This document shows positions 8,261 to 18,344 of a stretch of DNA of 48,238 nt, in pieces. Numbering within the stretch: position 1 is the first letter of the stretch; every line of letters begins with the position of its first letter. Source of the stretch: Flavobacterium psychrophilum (GTDB taxonomy: Bacteria > Bacteroidota > Bacteroidia > Flavobacteriales > Flavobacteriaceae); NCBI GenBank assembly GCA_945890865.1, contig CAMDDB010000013.1:1-48238 (forward strand), read 5' to 3'. The position numbers were made by a program, and so were the translations under genes. Below the pieces are notes generated by a model, which was not told where the DNA came from, searched no databases, and saw nothing but the letters and a program-made list of their open reading frames with translations.

Positions 8261-9461
8261 AATGTTGAATTATTTTAGTTACAATATCAATAGCCACTTC
8301 TTCCTTCGATTTTAATTCCTTAGGTTCTACTACAAAATTTCGATCTATAAACGTTACTTTATTAGTAGATAGGGCAAAACCAGCACCTTTATCATTTAAC
8401 GAATTTAAAACAATCAAATCTAAGTTTTTTTTCTGAATTTTCAACTTAGCATTTTCGATTTCATTTTCGGTTTCTAAAGCAAATCCGATTAAAAACTGTT
8501 TGGTCTTCTGTTTCCCCAAGGAGGCCAAGATATCATCTGTTTTTTCTAGGTTAAGTGATAACGTAGCATCTTCCTTTTTTATTTTTTGCTGTGCTATATT
8601 TTTTGGACGGTAATCTGCTACTGCTGCAGCTGCTATAGCTACATCCATCGCATTATAATACTGATGGCAGGCATCATACATTTCTTGTGCAGAAACTACT
8701 GGAACTAATGTTACCTGTGTAGGATCAATTTGTAAATGAGTGGGTCCCGAAATTAACACCACCTCAGCGCCCATTTTAGCAGCCTGAGTGGCAATATCAA
8801 ATCCCATTTTGCCCGAGGAATGGTTTCCAATAAATCGAACTGGATCTATGGCCTCATAGGTAGGTCCAGCAGTCACCATGATTTTTTTACCTCTTAGCGG
8901 CAACTGATTCAATAGGTCTTTCTCCAGAAAAGCAACAATGTTTTCGGGTTCTGCCATTCTTCCTTCTCCTGATAAACCACTCGCTAATTCGCCATTTTCA
9001 GCTGGAATAATAATATTCCCAAAAGATTGTAATTTTTGGAAACTCGCTAAAGTTGAAGGATGTTTATACATATCTAAATCCATTGCTGGCGCAAAATATA
9101 CTGGGCATTTTGCCGATAGATAGGTTGCAATAAGTAAATTATCGCAGGTGCCATTTGCCATTTTGGAAAGTGTATTGGCTGTGGCTGGGGCAATAAGCAT
9201 TAGATCTCCCCATAGACCTAATTCTACGTGATTGTTCCATTCTCCTTTTTCGTCTTCTTCATTGTAAAAAGTAGAAAAAACAGGACGTTTAGATAGAGTT
9301 GAAAGAGTTAATGGGGTAACAAAATGCAAAGAAGCAGGCGACATTACAACTTGTACTTGTGCACCTGCTTTTATTAATAATCGAACCAAATGGGCTGTTT
9401 TATAAGCAGCTATACCACCAGATATACCTAGTAAGATTTTTTTACCGCTTAAAACAGACAT
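8250..9461 (-). CDS. coaBC: Bifunctional phosphopantothenoylcysteine decarboxylase / phosphopantothenate-cysteine ligase
   Basis: Makes 4'-phosphopantetheine from phosphopantothenate and cysteine in two steps of CoA synthesis. The 403 aa hold the N-terminal flavin-dependent CoaC domain (about 1-180; GISGGIAAYK at 12-21, catalytic H78, PAMDLDMY at 125-132) and the C-terminal CoaB ligase (about 188-400; TAGPTYEAIDPVRFIGNHSS). The segment ELASGLSGEGRM carries Ser161 where CoaC enzymes of E. coli and plants have the catalytic Cys of their ACG motif. The gene lies 6 nt after rpoZ and ends in TAG overlapping the DUF4835 start by 11 nt. CoaE, a later enzyme of the pathway, is also in the window. Confidence 0.96.
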   Translation of the reverse strand: MSVLSGKKILLGISGGIAAYKTAHLVRLLIKAGAQVQVVMSPASLHFVTPLTLSTLSKRPVFSTFYNEEDEKGEWNNHVELGLWGDLMLIAPATANTLSKMANGTCDNLLIATYLSAKCPVYFAPAMDLDMYKHPSTLASFQKLQSFGNIIIPAENGELASGLSGEGRMAEPENIVAFLEKDLLNQLPLRGKKIMVTAGPTYEAIDPVRFIGNHSSGKMGFDIATQAAKMGAEVVLISGPTHLQIDPTQVTLVPVVSAQEMYDACHQYYNAMDVAIAAAAVADYRPKNIAQQKIKKEDATLSLNLEKTDDILASLGKQKTKQFLIGFALETENEIENAKLKIQKKNLDLIVLNSLNDKGAGFALSTNKVTFIDRNFVVEPKELKSKEEVAIDIVTKIIQHYEA

Positions 9462-9467
9462 ATTGGA

Positions 9468-9782
9468 TTATTTTGAATCTCTGTAGTAGATTTTACCTTC
9501 TTCCCACTCTTGTACTGCTAATGCATGTGGTTTTGGTAATTTTTCATAGAATTTTGAAACCTCAATTTGTTCTTTGTTTTCAAAAACTTCTTCTAAACTA
9601 TCATTGTATGTAGCAAATTCTTCCAATTTTTCAATTAATTCCTTTTTGATTTCGGTATTAATTTGATTGGCTCTCTTCGACATGATCGTAATGGCTTCAT
9701 AAATGTTTCCAGTAGGCTCTTCTAATTTACTTTTATTATACGTAATCGTATTTACAGGAGCATTCGTTTTCTTTAAATCCAT
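9468..9782 (-). CDS. rpoZ: DNA-directed RNA polymerase omega subunit
   Basis: Small subunit that wraps the beta' C-terminus and helps RNA polymerase assemble. The 104 aa carry the conserved omega/Rpb6 helix segment YEAITIMSKRANQI at about 28-41, followed by a charged helix. The C-terminal part (PKPHALAVQEWEEGKIYY) is the form usual in Bacteroidota rather than in proteobacteria. It sits between bamD (6 nt) and coaBC (6 nt), so the three are co-transcribed, and rpoZ-coaBC adjacency is common in this phylum. Such short omega proteins are often left as hypothetical. Confidence 0.88.
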   Translation of the reverse strand: MDLKKTNAPVNTITYNKSKLEEPTGNIYEAITIMSKRANQINTEIKKELIEKLEEFATYNDSLEEVFENKEQIEVSKFYEKLPKPHALAVQEWEEGKIYYRDSK

Positions 9783-9788
9783 GATTTT

Positions 9789-10592
9789 TTATTTAGAAAA
9801 TTGTTTTAATTCTTGTTCTATAGTTGCAAACATATCATCTGCTGCAGTTTTGTAACGTGTATCTGATTTAAACTTGACTAAATTAATGTAGGTCGTTTTT
9901 GCATAAGATAAACGTTCTTGTTTCTTGTATTCAACACTATTAATTGCTAATTTAAAGGCAGAATCCAATCGATAATATAAAGCTTCTTCTTTAAAAGGTG
10001 TGCCAGGAAAATCTGCAATAAAATTATCAAATGCTTTTAAAGCGCCTTTATAATCAGAAATACTATTGTATTGTTTGGCAATTTCAAAAGCTTTTTCTTC
10101 TAACTTTTCCCGTAATTCTTTAATATAGAGGTTCGCTTTTGGTAAATATTCAGAATTAGGATAAGTATCTATAAATTTTTGGACTTTTTCCAATGCTTTT
10201 TCAGTGTCAGTTTGATCCAAGCTATAAACGGGTGAAAGCTTATAGAAACACTCCGAAGCTAAAAAAGAAGCCTCTTCTCTTTTCTCACTTTTAGGATAAC
10301 TGGCTGAAAAATTTTCAAATTGATAATCTGCTAAATAATATTGTTTTGTATTGTATAAAGATTTTGAATACATAAAAAACAAACGTTCTGCTTGTGGCTT
10401 TCCTTTATATGCTGGAGCAACTTGCTCATACAAACGGATTGCTTTTAAATACTTTCCAGTTTCAAACATTTTATTGGCTGCTTCTGTTTTTACAGCGACA
10501 TCATCAGACTTTAATGCTTTTTGATACTGACTGCAAGAAGCAAGAAGTATAATGCAAAAAAAGAAACTAAAAAATTTATTCATTGGGTTCAA
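9789..10592 (-). CDS. bamD: Outer membrane protein assembly factor BamD (lipoprotein)
   Basis: Component of the BAM machinery that inserts beta-barrel proteins in the outer membrane. The 267 aa begin with a lipoprotein signal, with the lipobox LLASC and acylated C20, followed by tetratricopeptide-like helices at about 35-250 (for example GKYLKAIRLYEQV and YYLADYQFENF). An internal ATG three codons in (10583) could also start the protein and gives a shorter signal. It heads the block with rpoZ and coaBC, and a TTTC-N19-TAAATTTG promoter lies about 50 nt upstream. dapA is upstream in the same direction with an 87-nt gap. Confidence 0.92.
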   Translation of the reverse strand: MNPMNKFFSFFFCIILLASCSQYQKALKSDDVAVKTEAANKMFETGKYLKAIRLYEQVAPAYKGKPQAERLFFMYSKSLYNTKQYYLADYQFENFSASYPKSEKREEASFLASECFYKLSPVYSLDQTDTEKALEKVQKFIDTYPNSEYLPKANLYIKELREKLEEKAFEIAKQYNSISDYKGALKAFDNFIADFPGTPFKEEALYYRLDSAFKLAINSVEYKKQERLSYAKTTYINLVKFKSDTRYKTAADDMFATIEQELKQFSK

Positions 10593-10640
10593 ATTTTAAC
10601 TTTAAAAATATCGATTATTTGATACCTAAAAAAGTAACTG

Positions 10641-10671
10641 CAAATTTAGATATTATTTACTTACTATGAAA
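10641..10671 (-). promoter_or_regulatory. Promoter for bamD-rpoZ-coaBC block
   Basis: The minus strand shows TTTC (10671-10668), 19 nt, then TAAATTTG (10648-10641), a perfect -7 box with a one-base variant -33. It lies in the gap between dapA and bamD and predicts a leader of about 45 nt. Confidence 0.6.
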
Positions 10672-10679
10672 ATCTTTTT

Positions 10680-11558
10680 TTATCCTATTTTTTTTGTAAA
10701 ATGATGAAGACGAGAGGCCAAATCTTCATTCACATTTACTAATGGCAATCGAACCGTATTTTCGGACAAACCTAATGATTTAAAGACTTCTTTAATTCCT
10801 CCAGGATTTCCTTGCTCAAAAATCATATCAATACTGTCGGCTAATAAATAATGTAATTGATAGGCTTCGTCTACTTTTCGTTGCAATCCTAATCGCACCA
10901 TTTCAGAAAATTCCTTTGGAAATCCTTCTCCAATAACAGAAATAACTCCAGCGCCTCCGGCTAAAACCATAGGCAATGTGATCATATCGTCTCCCGAAAT
11001 TACTAAAAATCCTTCCGGTTTGTTTTGAATTAATTTCATGGCTTGAACGATATCGCCAGCAGCTTCTTTAATTCCAATAATGTTTTTAAAATCGTTGGCT
11101 AATCGAATAACGGTTGAAGGCAACATATTACTAGCTGTTCTACCGGGCACATTATAGACAATTACAGGAATTGGAGAGGCATTAGCCACAGCCTTAAAAT
11201 GTTGGTAAATTCCTTCTTGAGTGGGTTTGTTATAATAGGGCGAAACCGATAATATGGCAGAAAAATTTGAAAAATCTCGTGTTTTTAATTCCTCAACTAC
11301 TTTTAGGGTATTATTACCTCCTACACCAAGTACTAAAGGCAATTTTCCAGCATTTGCTTTAACAACGGTGGCTATCACCAATTCTTTTTCTACGTTTGAA
11401 AGTGTAGCTGTTTCTGCAGTTGTTCCTAATACTACTAAATATTCAACTCCGCCTTCAATAACATGATTTACAATTCTGGTTAGCGCATCTACGTCTACAG
11501 AAAAATCTTTTTTAAATGGGGTTACCAGTGCAACACCCGTTCCAATAAATGATTGCAT
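10680..11558 (-). CDS. dapA: 4-hydroxy-tetrahydrodipicolinate synthase
   Basis: Condenses pyruvate with aspartate semialdehyde, the first committed step to diaminopimelate and lysine. The 292 aa fold as a TIM barrel. Key residues are visible: Schiff-base lysine K164 (GIKEAAGD), Y135 (VYNVPGR), Y109 and the GTTAE loop at 45-49 with T46-T47. The length is normal. It begins 2 nt after the DUF6913 gene, so the two share a transcript. The product feeds peptidoglycan and lysine synthesis, and no other lysine gene is in the window. Confidence 0.97.
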   Translation of the reverse strand: MQSFIGTGVALVTPFKKDFSVDVDALTRIVNHVIEGGVEYLVVLGTTAETATLSNVEKELVIATVVKANAGKLPLVLGVGGNNTLKVVEELKTRDFSNFSAILSVSPYYNKPTQEGIYQHFKAVANASPIPVIVYNVPGRTASNMLPSTVIRLANDFKNIIGIKEAAGDIVQAMKLIQNKPEGFLVISGDDMITLPMVLAGGAGVISVIGEGFPKEFSEMVRLGLQRKVDEAYQLHYLLADSIDMIFEQGNPGGIKEVFKSLGLSENTVRLPLVNVNEDLASRLHHFTKKIG

Positions 11559-11560
11559 TT

Positions 11561-12079
11561 TTATATTTTGTTTAAAATTTTTAAATATTTTACGAATTCA
11601 AATGTAAAAGCTTCATATTCAGCTACACCCGCTTTTATAATAAAATGATTCGCTCTTTTATCAACGCTTTCAAAGCCAACTTTAAATTTAGCTTTTGAAT
11701 CTATTGACATAAGCAGTAATGGGTATTTGTTAACATCATAATAGTTAATCAATACATCAAAAGGAGTAGCTAAAAAATCATTCACCTCGTGTTTATTGAT
11801 TTCTCCAGACCACGAAAAATTTTTTAAGGATACAAATGGCGGGGCTATTTCTTCTTTTGACTTGATTCTATCTTTATAAACTAATACGCTAATTTGCTCT
11901 TTTTTAAAACCTTGCACACAAAATTGTTCTATTAATTTAGTAGTGTTTGAAAAAAAGGTTTCGTCGACTAATATTCCTATTGTAGCTATTTTAGTATGCC
12001 CCAAAAAACTTTGTTGCTTTAATAATCTTTTGGTTACAATTTTTTTAATAAAAAAATTCTTTATAATCGTATAAAACAT
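11561..12079 (-). CDS. DUF6913 family protein
   Basis: Uncharacterised protein of 172 aa. The N-terminus is basic and mildly hydrophobic ([18 protein letters not shown]), without a clear signal peptide. The rest alternates beta strands and helices ([39 protein letters not shown]), suggesting a Rossmann-like alpha/beta fold. I associate it with the flavobacterial DUF6913 family, which is typically found just before dapA; the family name comes from memory and was not searched. It is followed by dapA after 2 nt and is divergent from the 5'-nucleotidase genes. Function unknown. Confidence 0.7.
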   Translation of the reverse strand: MFYTIIKNFFIKKIVTKRLLKQQSFLGHTKIATIGILVDETFFSNTTKLIEQFCVQGFKKEQISVLVYKDRIKSKEEIAPPFVSLKNFSWSGEINKHEVNDFLATPFDVLINYYDVNKYPLLLMSIDSKAKFKVGFESVDKRANHFIIKAGVAEYEAFTFEFVKYLKILNKI

Positions 12080-12098
12080 AGTATTTTTACCTATCAGA

Positions 12099-12106
12099 CA
12101 AAATTA
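12099..12106 (-). promoter_or_regulatory. Possible -7 box for DUF6913-dapA
   Basis: TAATTTTG on the minus strand (12106-12099) fits TAnnTTTG and lies 19 nt before ATG 12079. The -33 position falls at the start of the divergent gene and does not match TTTG. Confidence 0.35.
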
Positions 12107-12124
12107 TAAATTAAGTCATTTAAT

Positions 12125-12910
12125 ATGATGGTAAATGTAAAAAAGAATACGATACTTTTTCGCTATTTTGTTATATTATTAACATTTAGCAGTCTTTTTT
12201 CTTGTAAAACTCAAGAGTTTTACAAGAAAAAAGTTGAAGGTAAAAAAATTGGAATAACCAAAGAAAAAGGAGTAAACACTGAAATCGAAGCTTATATTGC
12301 CCCGTATCGAGACAAAATCACAAAAGAATTGGATAGTGTTTTGGCGTATTGTCCCGAAACCATGGACAAAAGTAAAGGAAAATGGCAAACTACCATAGGC
12401 AATTTATTAGCTAGTGCTGTTTTTGAATTTGGTAATCCAGTATTTGAAAAAAGAGAACATAAAACAATAGATCTTTGTTTATTGAATAGTGGTGGTATCC
12501 GTTCTATAATTCCACAAGGCAATGTAAGTTCGAGAACCGCTTTTGAAGTCATGCCTTTTGAGAATAGTTTATTTGTTGTTGGGTTAAAAGGCACACAAAT
12601 AAGAGCTATGGGAACGTATCTATTGGCCGAAAAAAAACCTCATCCGCTATATAGAGTTCAATTTTTTGCCGATAAAAATGATTTCACTGTAAAACGCATT
12701 TTGGTAAATGGACAACCACTTGAAGATGAAAAAACGTACTATGTAGCTACTTCCGATTATTTAGCAAACGGTGGAGACAACATGACTTTTTTCCAAGAAA
12801 GTACTGAAAAATATGATTTAGATTACAAAATAAGAAATGTCCTAATCGATTATTTCAAAAAAGTAGATACGTTACCCGTATTAAAAGATGAAAAAATTAT
12901 TTTAGAATAA
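12125..12910 (+). CDS. 5'-nucleotidase C-terminal (substrate-binding) domain lipoprotein
   Basis: This 261-aa protein has only the C-terminal half of a UshA-like 5'-nucleotidase. An N-terminal signal ends in a lipobox-like LFSC near residue 27, so it is probably a lipoprotein. The 5_nucleotid_C region, about 60-250, has NSGGIRSIIPQG, the FEVMPFEN segment and YLANGGDNM, which shape the nucleoside-binding pocket. The metallophosphatase half is the next gene: the TAA stop and following ATG share one base (12910). Expression is clearly coupled and the two products probably work together outside the inner membrane. ATG 12128 is an equally possible start. Confidence 0.88.
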   Translation: MMVNVKKNTILFRYFVILLTFSSLFSCKTQEFYKKKVEGKKIGITKEKGVNTEIEAYIAPYRDKITKELDSVLAYCPETMDKSKGKWQTTIGNLLASAVFEFGNPVFEKREHKTIDLCLLNSGGIRSIIPQGNVSSRTAFEVMPFENSLFVVGLKGTQIRAMGTYLLAEKKPHPLYRVQFFADKNDFTVKRILVNGQPLEDEKTYYVATSDYLANGGDNMTFFQESTEKYDLDYKIRNVLIDYFKKVDTLPVLKDEKIILE

Positions 12911-13821
12911 TGAAAAGAAGAGATTTTATCCAAAAAACAGCTGCTGGTACTGCCTTATTAGGATTAGCAAATATCGGTTTAAGTAGTTTTACAACCATAG
13001 AAACCAAAAAAATTACGATACTTCATACCAATGATGTTCACAGTCATATAGATCCTTTCCCGGTTGATCATCCCCGCAATCCAAACATGGGTGGTGCAGC
13101 TAGAAGAGCCGCTATCATAGAAAACATTAGAAAAGAAGAAGAACATGTTTTGTTGCTTGACGCAGGTGATATTTTCCAAGGGACGCCCTATTTTAATTAT
13201 TATGGAGGCGAATTGGAATTCAAATTAATGAGCATGATGCAATATGATTTGGCTACCATTGGGAACCACGATTTTGACAATGGTATTGAAGGATTGTACG
13301 CACAGTTGCCAAATGCCCAATTTGAATTTGTATCGGCCAATTATGATTTTAAAAATACAGTATTAGACAGCCACGTAAAACCCTATAAAATTTTCAATAA
13401 GGGTGGCATCAAGATCGGTGTTTTTGGACTAGGAATTGAATTAGAAGGGCTTGTCGACAAAAAAGCATATAAAGAAACTGTTTATCTCAATCCGATTGAG
13501 GTTGCGCAAGATATGGCCCGTATTCTAAAACATAACAAAAAATGTGACTTGGTAATTTGTTTGTCCCATTTGGGTTTTTCTTACAAAAACGAACCCAATA
13601 AAGTCTCTGATCTCGATTTAGCAAAGAAAACTAAAGACATTGATTTAATTATCGGTGGCCATACACACACTTTTTTAGAAAAACCTGTCATCCAAAAAAA
13701 CAGTGAAGGAAAAGAAGTGATGATCAATCAAGTTGGCTGTTATGGCATTAACTTGGGGCGTGTTGATTTCTATTTATCTGACGATGCCAAGGGTTATGGA
13801 AAAGCCATTATAGTATCCTAA
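12910..13821 (+). CDS. Metallophosphatase (5'-nucleotidase N-terminal catalytic domain)
   Basis: Calcineurin-like phosphoesterase of 303 aa. The N-terminus has a twin-arginine-type signal (KRRDFIQKTA, then a Gly/Ala/Leu stretch to about residue 30), so export by Tat is likely. Metal ligands follow in the usual order: HTNDVHSH, DAGDIFQG, GNHDFDNG, SHLG and GGHTHTFLE. The C-terminal nucleotide-binding domain normally fused to it is missing here and is encoded by the gene just upstream. Substrates may be nucleotides or related phosphoesters. It ends 9 nt from the convergent ligA stop with no obvious terminator between them. Confidence 0.92.
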   Translation: MKRRDFIQKTAAGTALLGLANIGLSSFTTIETKKITILHTNDVHSHIDPFPVDHPRNPNMGGAARRAAIIENIRKEEEHVLLLDAGDIFQGTPYFNYYGGELEFKLMSMMQYDLATIGNHDFDNGIEGLYAQLPNAQFEFVSANYDFKNTVLDSHVKPYKIFNKGGIKIGVFGLGIELEGLVDKKAYKETVYLNPIEVAQDMARILKHNKKCDLVICLSHLGFSYKNEPNKVSDLDLAKKTKDIDLIIGGHTHTFLEKPVIQKNSEGKEVMINQVGCYGINLGRVDFYLSDDAKGYGKAIIVS

Positions 13822-13830
13822 CCAAAACGA

Positions 13831-16295
<2,465 letters not shown>

Positions 16296-16308
16296 GAGGT
16301 AAATATAA

Positions 16309-16340
16309 AAAAAATGCCCCGAAAAAATCGGGGCATTTTT
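16309..16340 (-). terminator. Terminator of the rpsF-rpsR-rplI operon
   Basis: A strong hairpin with arms TGCCCCGA and TCGGGGCA (16315-16322 and 16328-16335) and a five-A loop, flanked by A and T tracts. It lies 16 nt past the rplI stop and before DUF6495-ligA. Confidence 0.9.
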
Positions 16341-16356
16341 ATATTTTTTGAAAAAA

Positions 16357-16800
16357 TTATACTTTTTCTCCTACGATTTCGTAAGGTAATTCAACGATAA
16401 CATCTCTGTGTAATCTAACCGTTGCAGTATATTTACCTACACGTTTTACCACACCACTAGTAATGAATTTTCTATCAATTGAATGACCGTTAACTTCTAA
16501 TGCTTCAAAAATGTTTGCGTTAGTTACCGAACCAAACAATTTATCACCACCTGCTTTAACCGTAATTTTAATTTCTAGAGCTTTGATAGCTTCCGCTAAT
16601 TTCTTAGCATCGTCAACAATTTTAGCTTCTTTGTGTGCTTTTTGTTTTAAATTTTCAGCTAATACTTTTTTAGCAGAAGGTGTCGCTAAGATAGCTACTC
16701 CTTGAGGAATTAAAAAATTACGACCGTAACCGTTTTTTACAGTTACTACATCATCTTTAAATCCTAAATTTTGAACGTCTTGTTTTAAGATAAGTTCCAT
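16357..16800 (-). CDS. rplI: 50S ribosomal protein L9
   Basis: Binds 23S rRNA at the base of the L1 stalk and helps keep the reading frame. The 147 aa have the L9 signature near the N-terminus (VKNGYGRNFLIPQG), a long central helix and a C-terminal globular domain. It is third in the rpsF-rpsR-rplI operon, an order conserved in bacteria, but separated from rpsR by an unusually long 63-nt gap. That gap carries a purine-rich AAAAAGGA segment and a CAACAAC just before the ATG, able to pair with GTTGTTG upstream. This may tune L9 translation. A strong terminator follows. Confidence 0.98.
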   Translation of the reverse strand: MELILKQDVQNLGFKDDVVTVKNGYGRNFLIPQGVAILATPSAKKVLAENLKQKAHKEAKIVDDAKKLAEAIKALEIKITVKAGGDKLFGSVTNANIFEALEVNGHSIDRKFITSGVVKRVGKYTATVRLHRDVIVELPYEIVGEKV

Positions 16801-16850
16801 GTTGTTGTCCTTTTTAGTAGAAGTTAGCCCGCTGGAAGCGAAGCAACAAC
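16801..16850 (-). promoter_or_regulatory. Possible RNA structure in the rpsR-rplI gap
   Basis: In the transcript, GTTGTTG (16850-16844) can pair with CAACAAC (16807-16801) immediately before the rplI ATG, enclosing a small inner CGCT/AGCG hairpin and a GGA Shine-Dalgarno-like segment. The outer helix would sequester the initiation region. The structure was found by eye and no folding was run. Confidence 0.4.
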
Positions 16851-16863
16851 TATTTGTTAAATA

Positions 16864-17160
16864 TTATTTTAATAAATCGGCCACGTATGGCATTAAAGCT
16901 AAGTGACGAGCTCTTTTAACAGCTACAGAAACTTTTCTTTGGTATTTTAATGAAGTACCTGTTAAACGTCTTGGTAAAATTTTACCTTGCTCGTTTACAA
17001 ATTTCAATAAAAAGTCTGCGTCTTTATAATCAATGTATTTGATACCTGATTTTTTGAAACGACAGTATTTTTTTGTTTTGTTTGTATCAATATTTAAAGG
17101 CGTAAGATATCTGATATCTCCGTCTTTTTTACCTTTTGCTGATTGCTCTAATGTAGACAT
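16864..17160 (-). CDS. rpsR: 30S ribosomal protein S18
   Basis: Binds 16S rRNA in the platform as a heterodimer with S6. The 98 aa include an N-terminal extension rich in Lys and Asp, usual in Bacteroidota, and the S18 core ([15 protein letters not shown], then [22 protein letters not shown]). It starts 2 nt after the rpsF stop, so the two partners are made from one message. Confidence 0.98.
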   Translation of the reverse strand: MSTLEQSAKGKKDGDIRYLTPLNIDTNKTKKYCRFKKSGIKYIDYKDADFLLKFVNEQGKILPRRLTGTSLKYQRKVSVAVKRARHLALMPYVADLLK

Positions 17161-17162
17161 GA

Positions 17163-17504
17163 TTAGTTTGTTTTAGCTTTTAATTTTACTCTTCTTCTTT
17201 CTGCCCAAGAGATTGCATGTTTGTCTAAAGACACCGTTAAGAAACGCATTACACGCTCGTCACGACGAAATTCAGTTTCAAATGCAATAATAATTTCAGC
17301 GGGAGCTTTGAATTCTAATAAGTGATAAAATCCACTTTTCTTGTGTTGAATTTCGTAGGCTAATTTTTTTAAGCCCCAATCTTCTTTCGATACTATCTCA
17401 GATCCTTTAGAAGTAAGAAAATCTTCAAACTTGCTTACTGTTTCCTTTACCTGTTGTTCAGATAAAACGGGATTCAAGATGAAAACAGTTTCATAATGAT
17501 TCAT
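17163..17504 (-). CDS. rpsF: 30S ribosomal protein S6
   Basis: Partner of S18 on the 30S platform. The 113 aa carry the S6 pattern: [15 protein letters not shown] at the start, the central [21 protein letters not shown] and the later [12 protein letters not shown]. First gene of rpsF-rpsR-rplI. A clear promoter at 17538-17568 predicts a leader of about 30 nt, too short for the S6:S18 leader RNA known from other phyla, so that control seems absent here. Confidence 0.98.
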   Translation of the reverse strand: MNHYETVFILNPVLSEQQVKETVSKFEDFLTSKGSEIVSKEDWGLKKLAYEIQHKKSGFYHLLEFKAPAEIIIAFETEFRRDERVMRFLTVSLDKHAISWAERRRVKLKAKTN

Positions 17505-17537
17505 AATCTATGTATTTTAATGTTATAAAATTGGGTG

Positions 17538-17568
17538 CAAAAATAGTGTTTTTATTCTAATATCCAAG
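17538..17568 (-). promoter_or_regulatory. Promoter of the rpsF operon
   Basis: On the minus strand CTTG (17568-17565) is followed by 19 nt and TATTTTTG (17545-17538), a perfect -7 box with a near-consensus -33. Predicted transcription starts about 30 nt before the rpsF ATG. Confidence 0.7.
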
Positions 17569-17596
17569 TGTTCATCAAATATTTTTTTTACCCTTA

Positions 17597-17628
17597 TTTG
17601 TTTTCTTGTATTATTTATTATACTTTTA
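17597..17628 (+). promoter_or_regulatory. Candidate promoter for the LytTR regulator
   Basis: TTTG (17597-17600), 20 nt, TACTTTTA (17621-17628). One base departs from TAnnTTTG. The start would be close to 17632, favouring ATG 17649 over ATG 17640 because it leaves room for a leader. Confidence 0.5.
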
Positions 17629-17648
17629 ACTGCGTATAAATGAATCTC

Positions 17649-18344
17649 ATGAAGTTAAATTGTATTGTTGTTGATGATAGTGCTGTGCAAAGAATTACCA
17701 TTACTAAATTAGTTAATGAATCTTCTCTTCTTCACTTGATTGGTGATTTTGCAAATGCCCTTGAAGCAAAAAATTGCATTAATCACAATTCCATCGACTT
17801 GATATTTCTAGACGTTGAAATGCCATTAATCAATGGTTTTGATTTATTAGATGGATTGAAAACAAAACCACAAATTATTTTTATTACTTCAAAAGCAGAT
17901 TATGCTGTAAAAGCTTTTGATTATGAAGCTACCGATTTTCTTCAAAAACCTATTTCAAAGGAACGATTTACCAAAGCCGTAAAAAAAGCCGCTGAACTTC
18001 ACACTCTTCGCTATGAGAACAACGAAGACCCTGGCAATAGTATAGTTATTAAAAGTAATTTGAAAAAGCTTAAAATTTATGTTTCGAGAATTAAATGGAT
18101 TGAGGCCTATGGAGATTACATCAAAGTAGTAACCGATGACGAAACCCATCTTGTGCTTTCTACGATGAAAGGATTTGAAAAAGAACTTCCGGAAGATAAA
18201 TTTATTCGCGTACACAAATCTTTCATTATCAATTTGGCTCGAGTTGAAAAATTTAACAACAAATTTGCTGAAATTGGGACGACTAAAATTCCTTTAAGCC
18301 GAAACAAAAAGGTTGAAATTGTAAAAGCGATCGAAAACACTTAA
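17649..18344 (+). CDS. LytTR-family response regulator, orphan
   Basis: DNA-binding regulator with a receiver domain (about residues 3-115; D9-D10, phospho-acceptor D55 in IFLDVEMP, T80, K100) and a C-terminal LytTR domain (about 130-230; for example IKWIEAYGDYIKV and FIRVHKSFIINL). From ATG 17649 it has 231 aa; an in-frame ATG at 17640 would add MNL. The later start is favoured by the promoter position. No LytS-type kinase is adjacent, so the partner lies elsewhere. It is divergent from the rpsF operon. Its stop overlaps the priA stop by 4 nt at a shared TTAA, with no terminator between the convergent genes. Confidence 0.9.
   Translation: MKLNCIVVDDSAVQRITITKLVNESSLLHLIGDFANALEAKNCINHNSIDLIFLDVEMPLINGFDLLDGLKTKPQIIFITSKADYAVKAFDYEATDFLQKPISKERFTKAVKKAAELHTLRYENNEDPGNSIVIKSNLKKLKIYVSRIKWIEAYGDYIKVVTDDETHLVLSTMKGFEKELPEDKFIRVHKSFIINLARVEKFNNKFAEIGTTKIPLSRNKKVEIVKAIENT

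Noticed and set aside
9359..9613. Open frame of 84 codons on the + strand over coaBC-rpoZ
   Set aside because: It crosses the junction of two clear minus-strand genes and shows no family pattern; similar antisense frames elsewhere were rejected for the same reason.
17505..17639. S6:S18 leader riboswitch-like RNA before rpsF
   Set aside because: The predicted transcript leader is only about 30 nt and shows no conserved CCG bulge structure.
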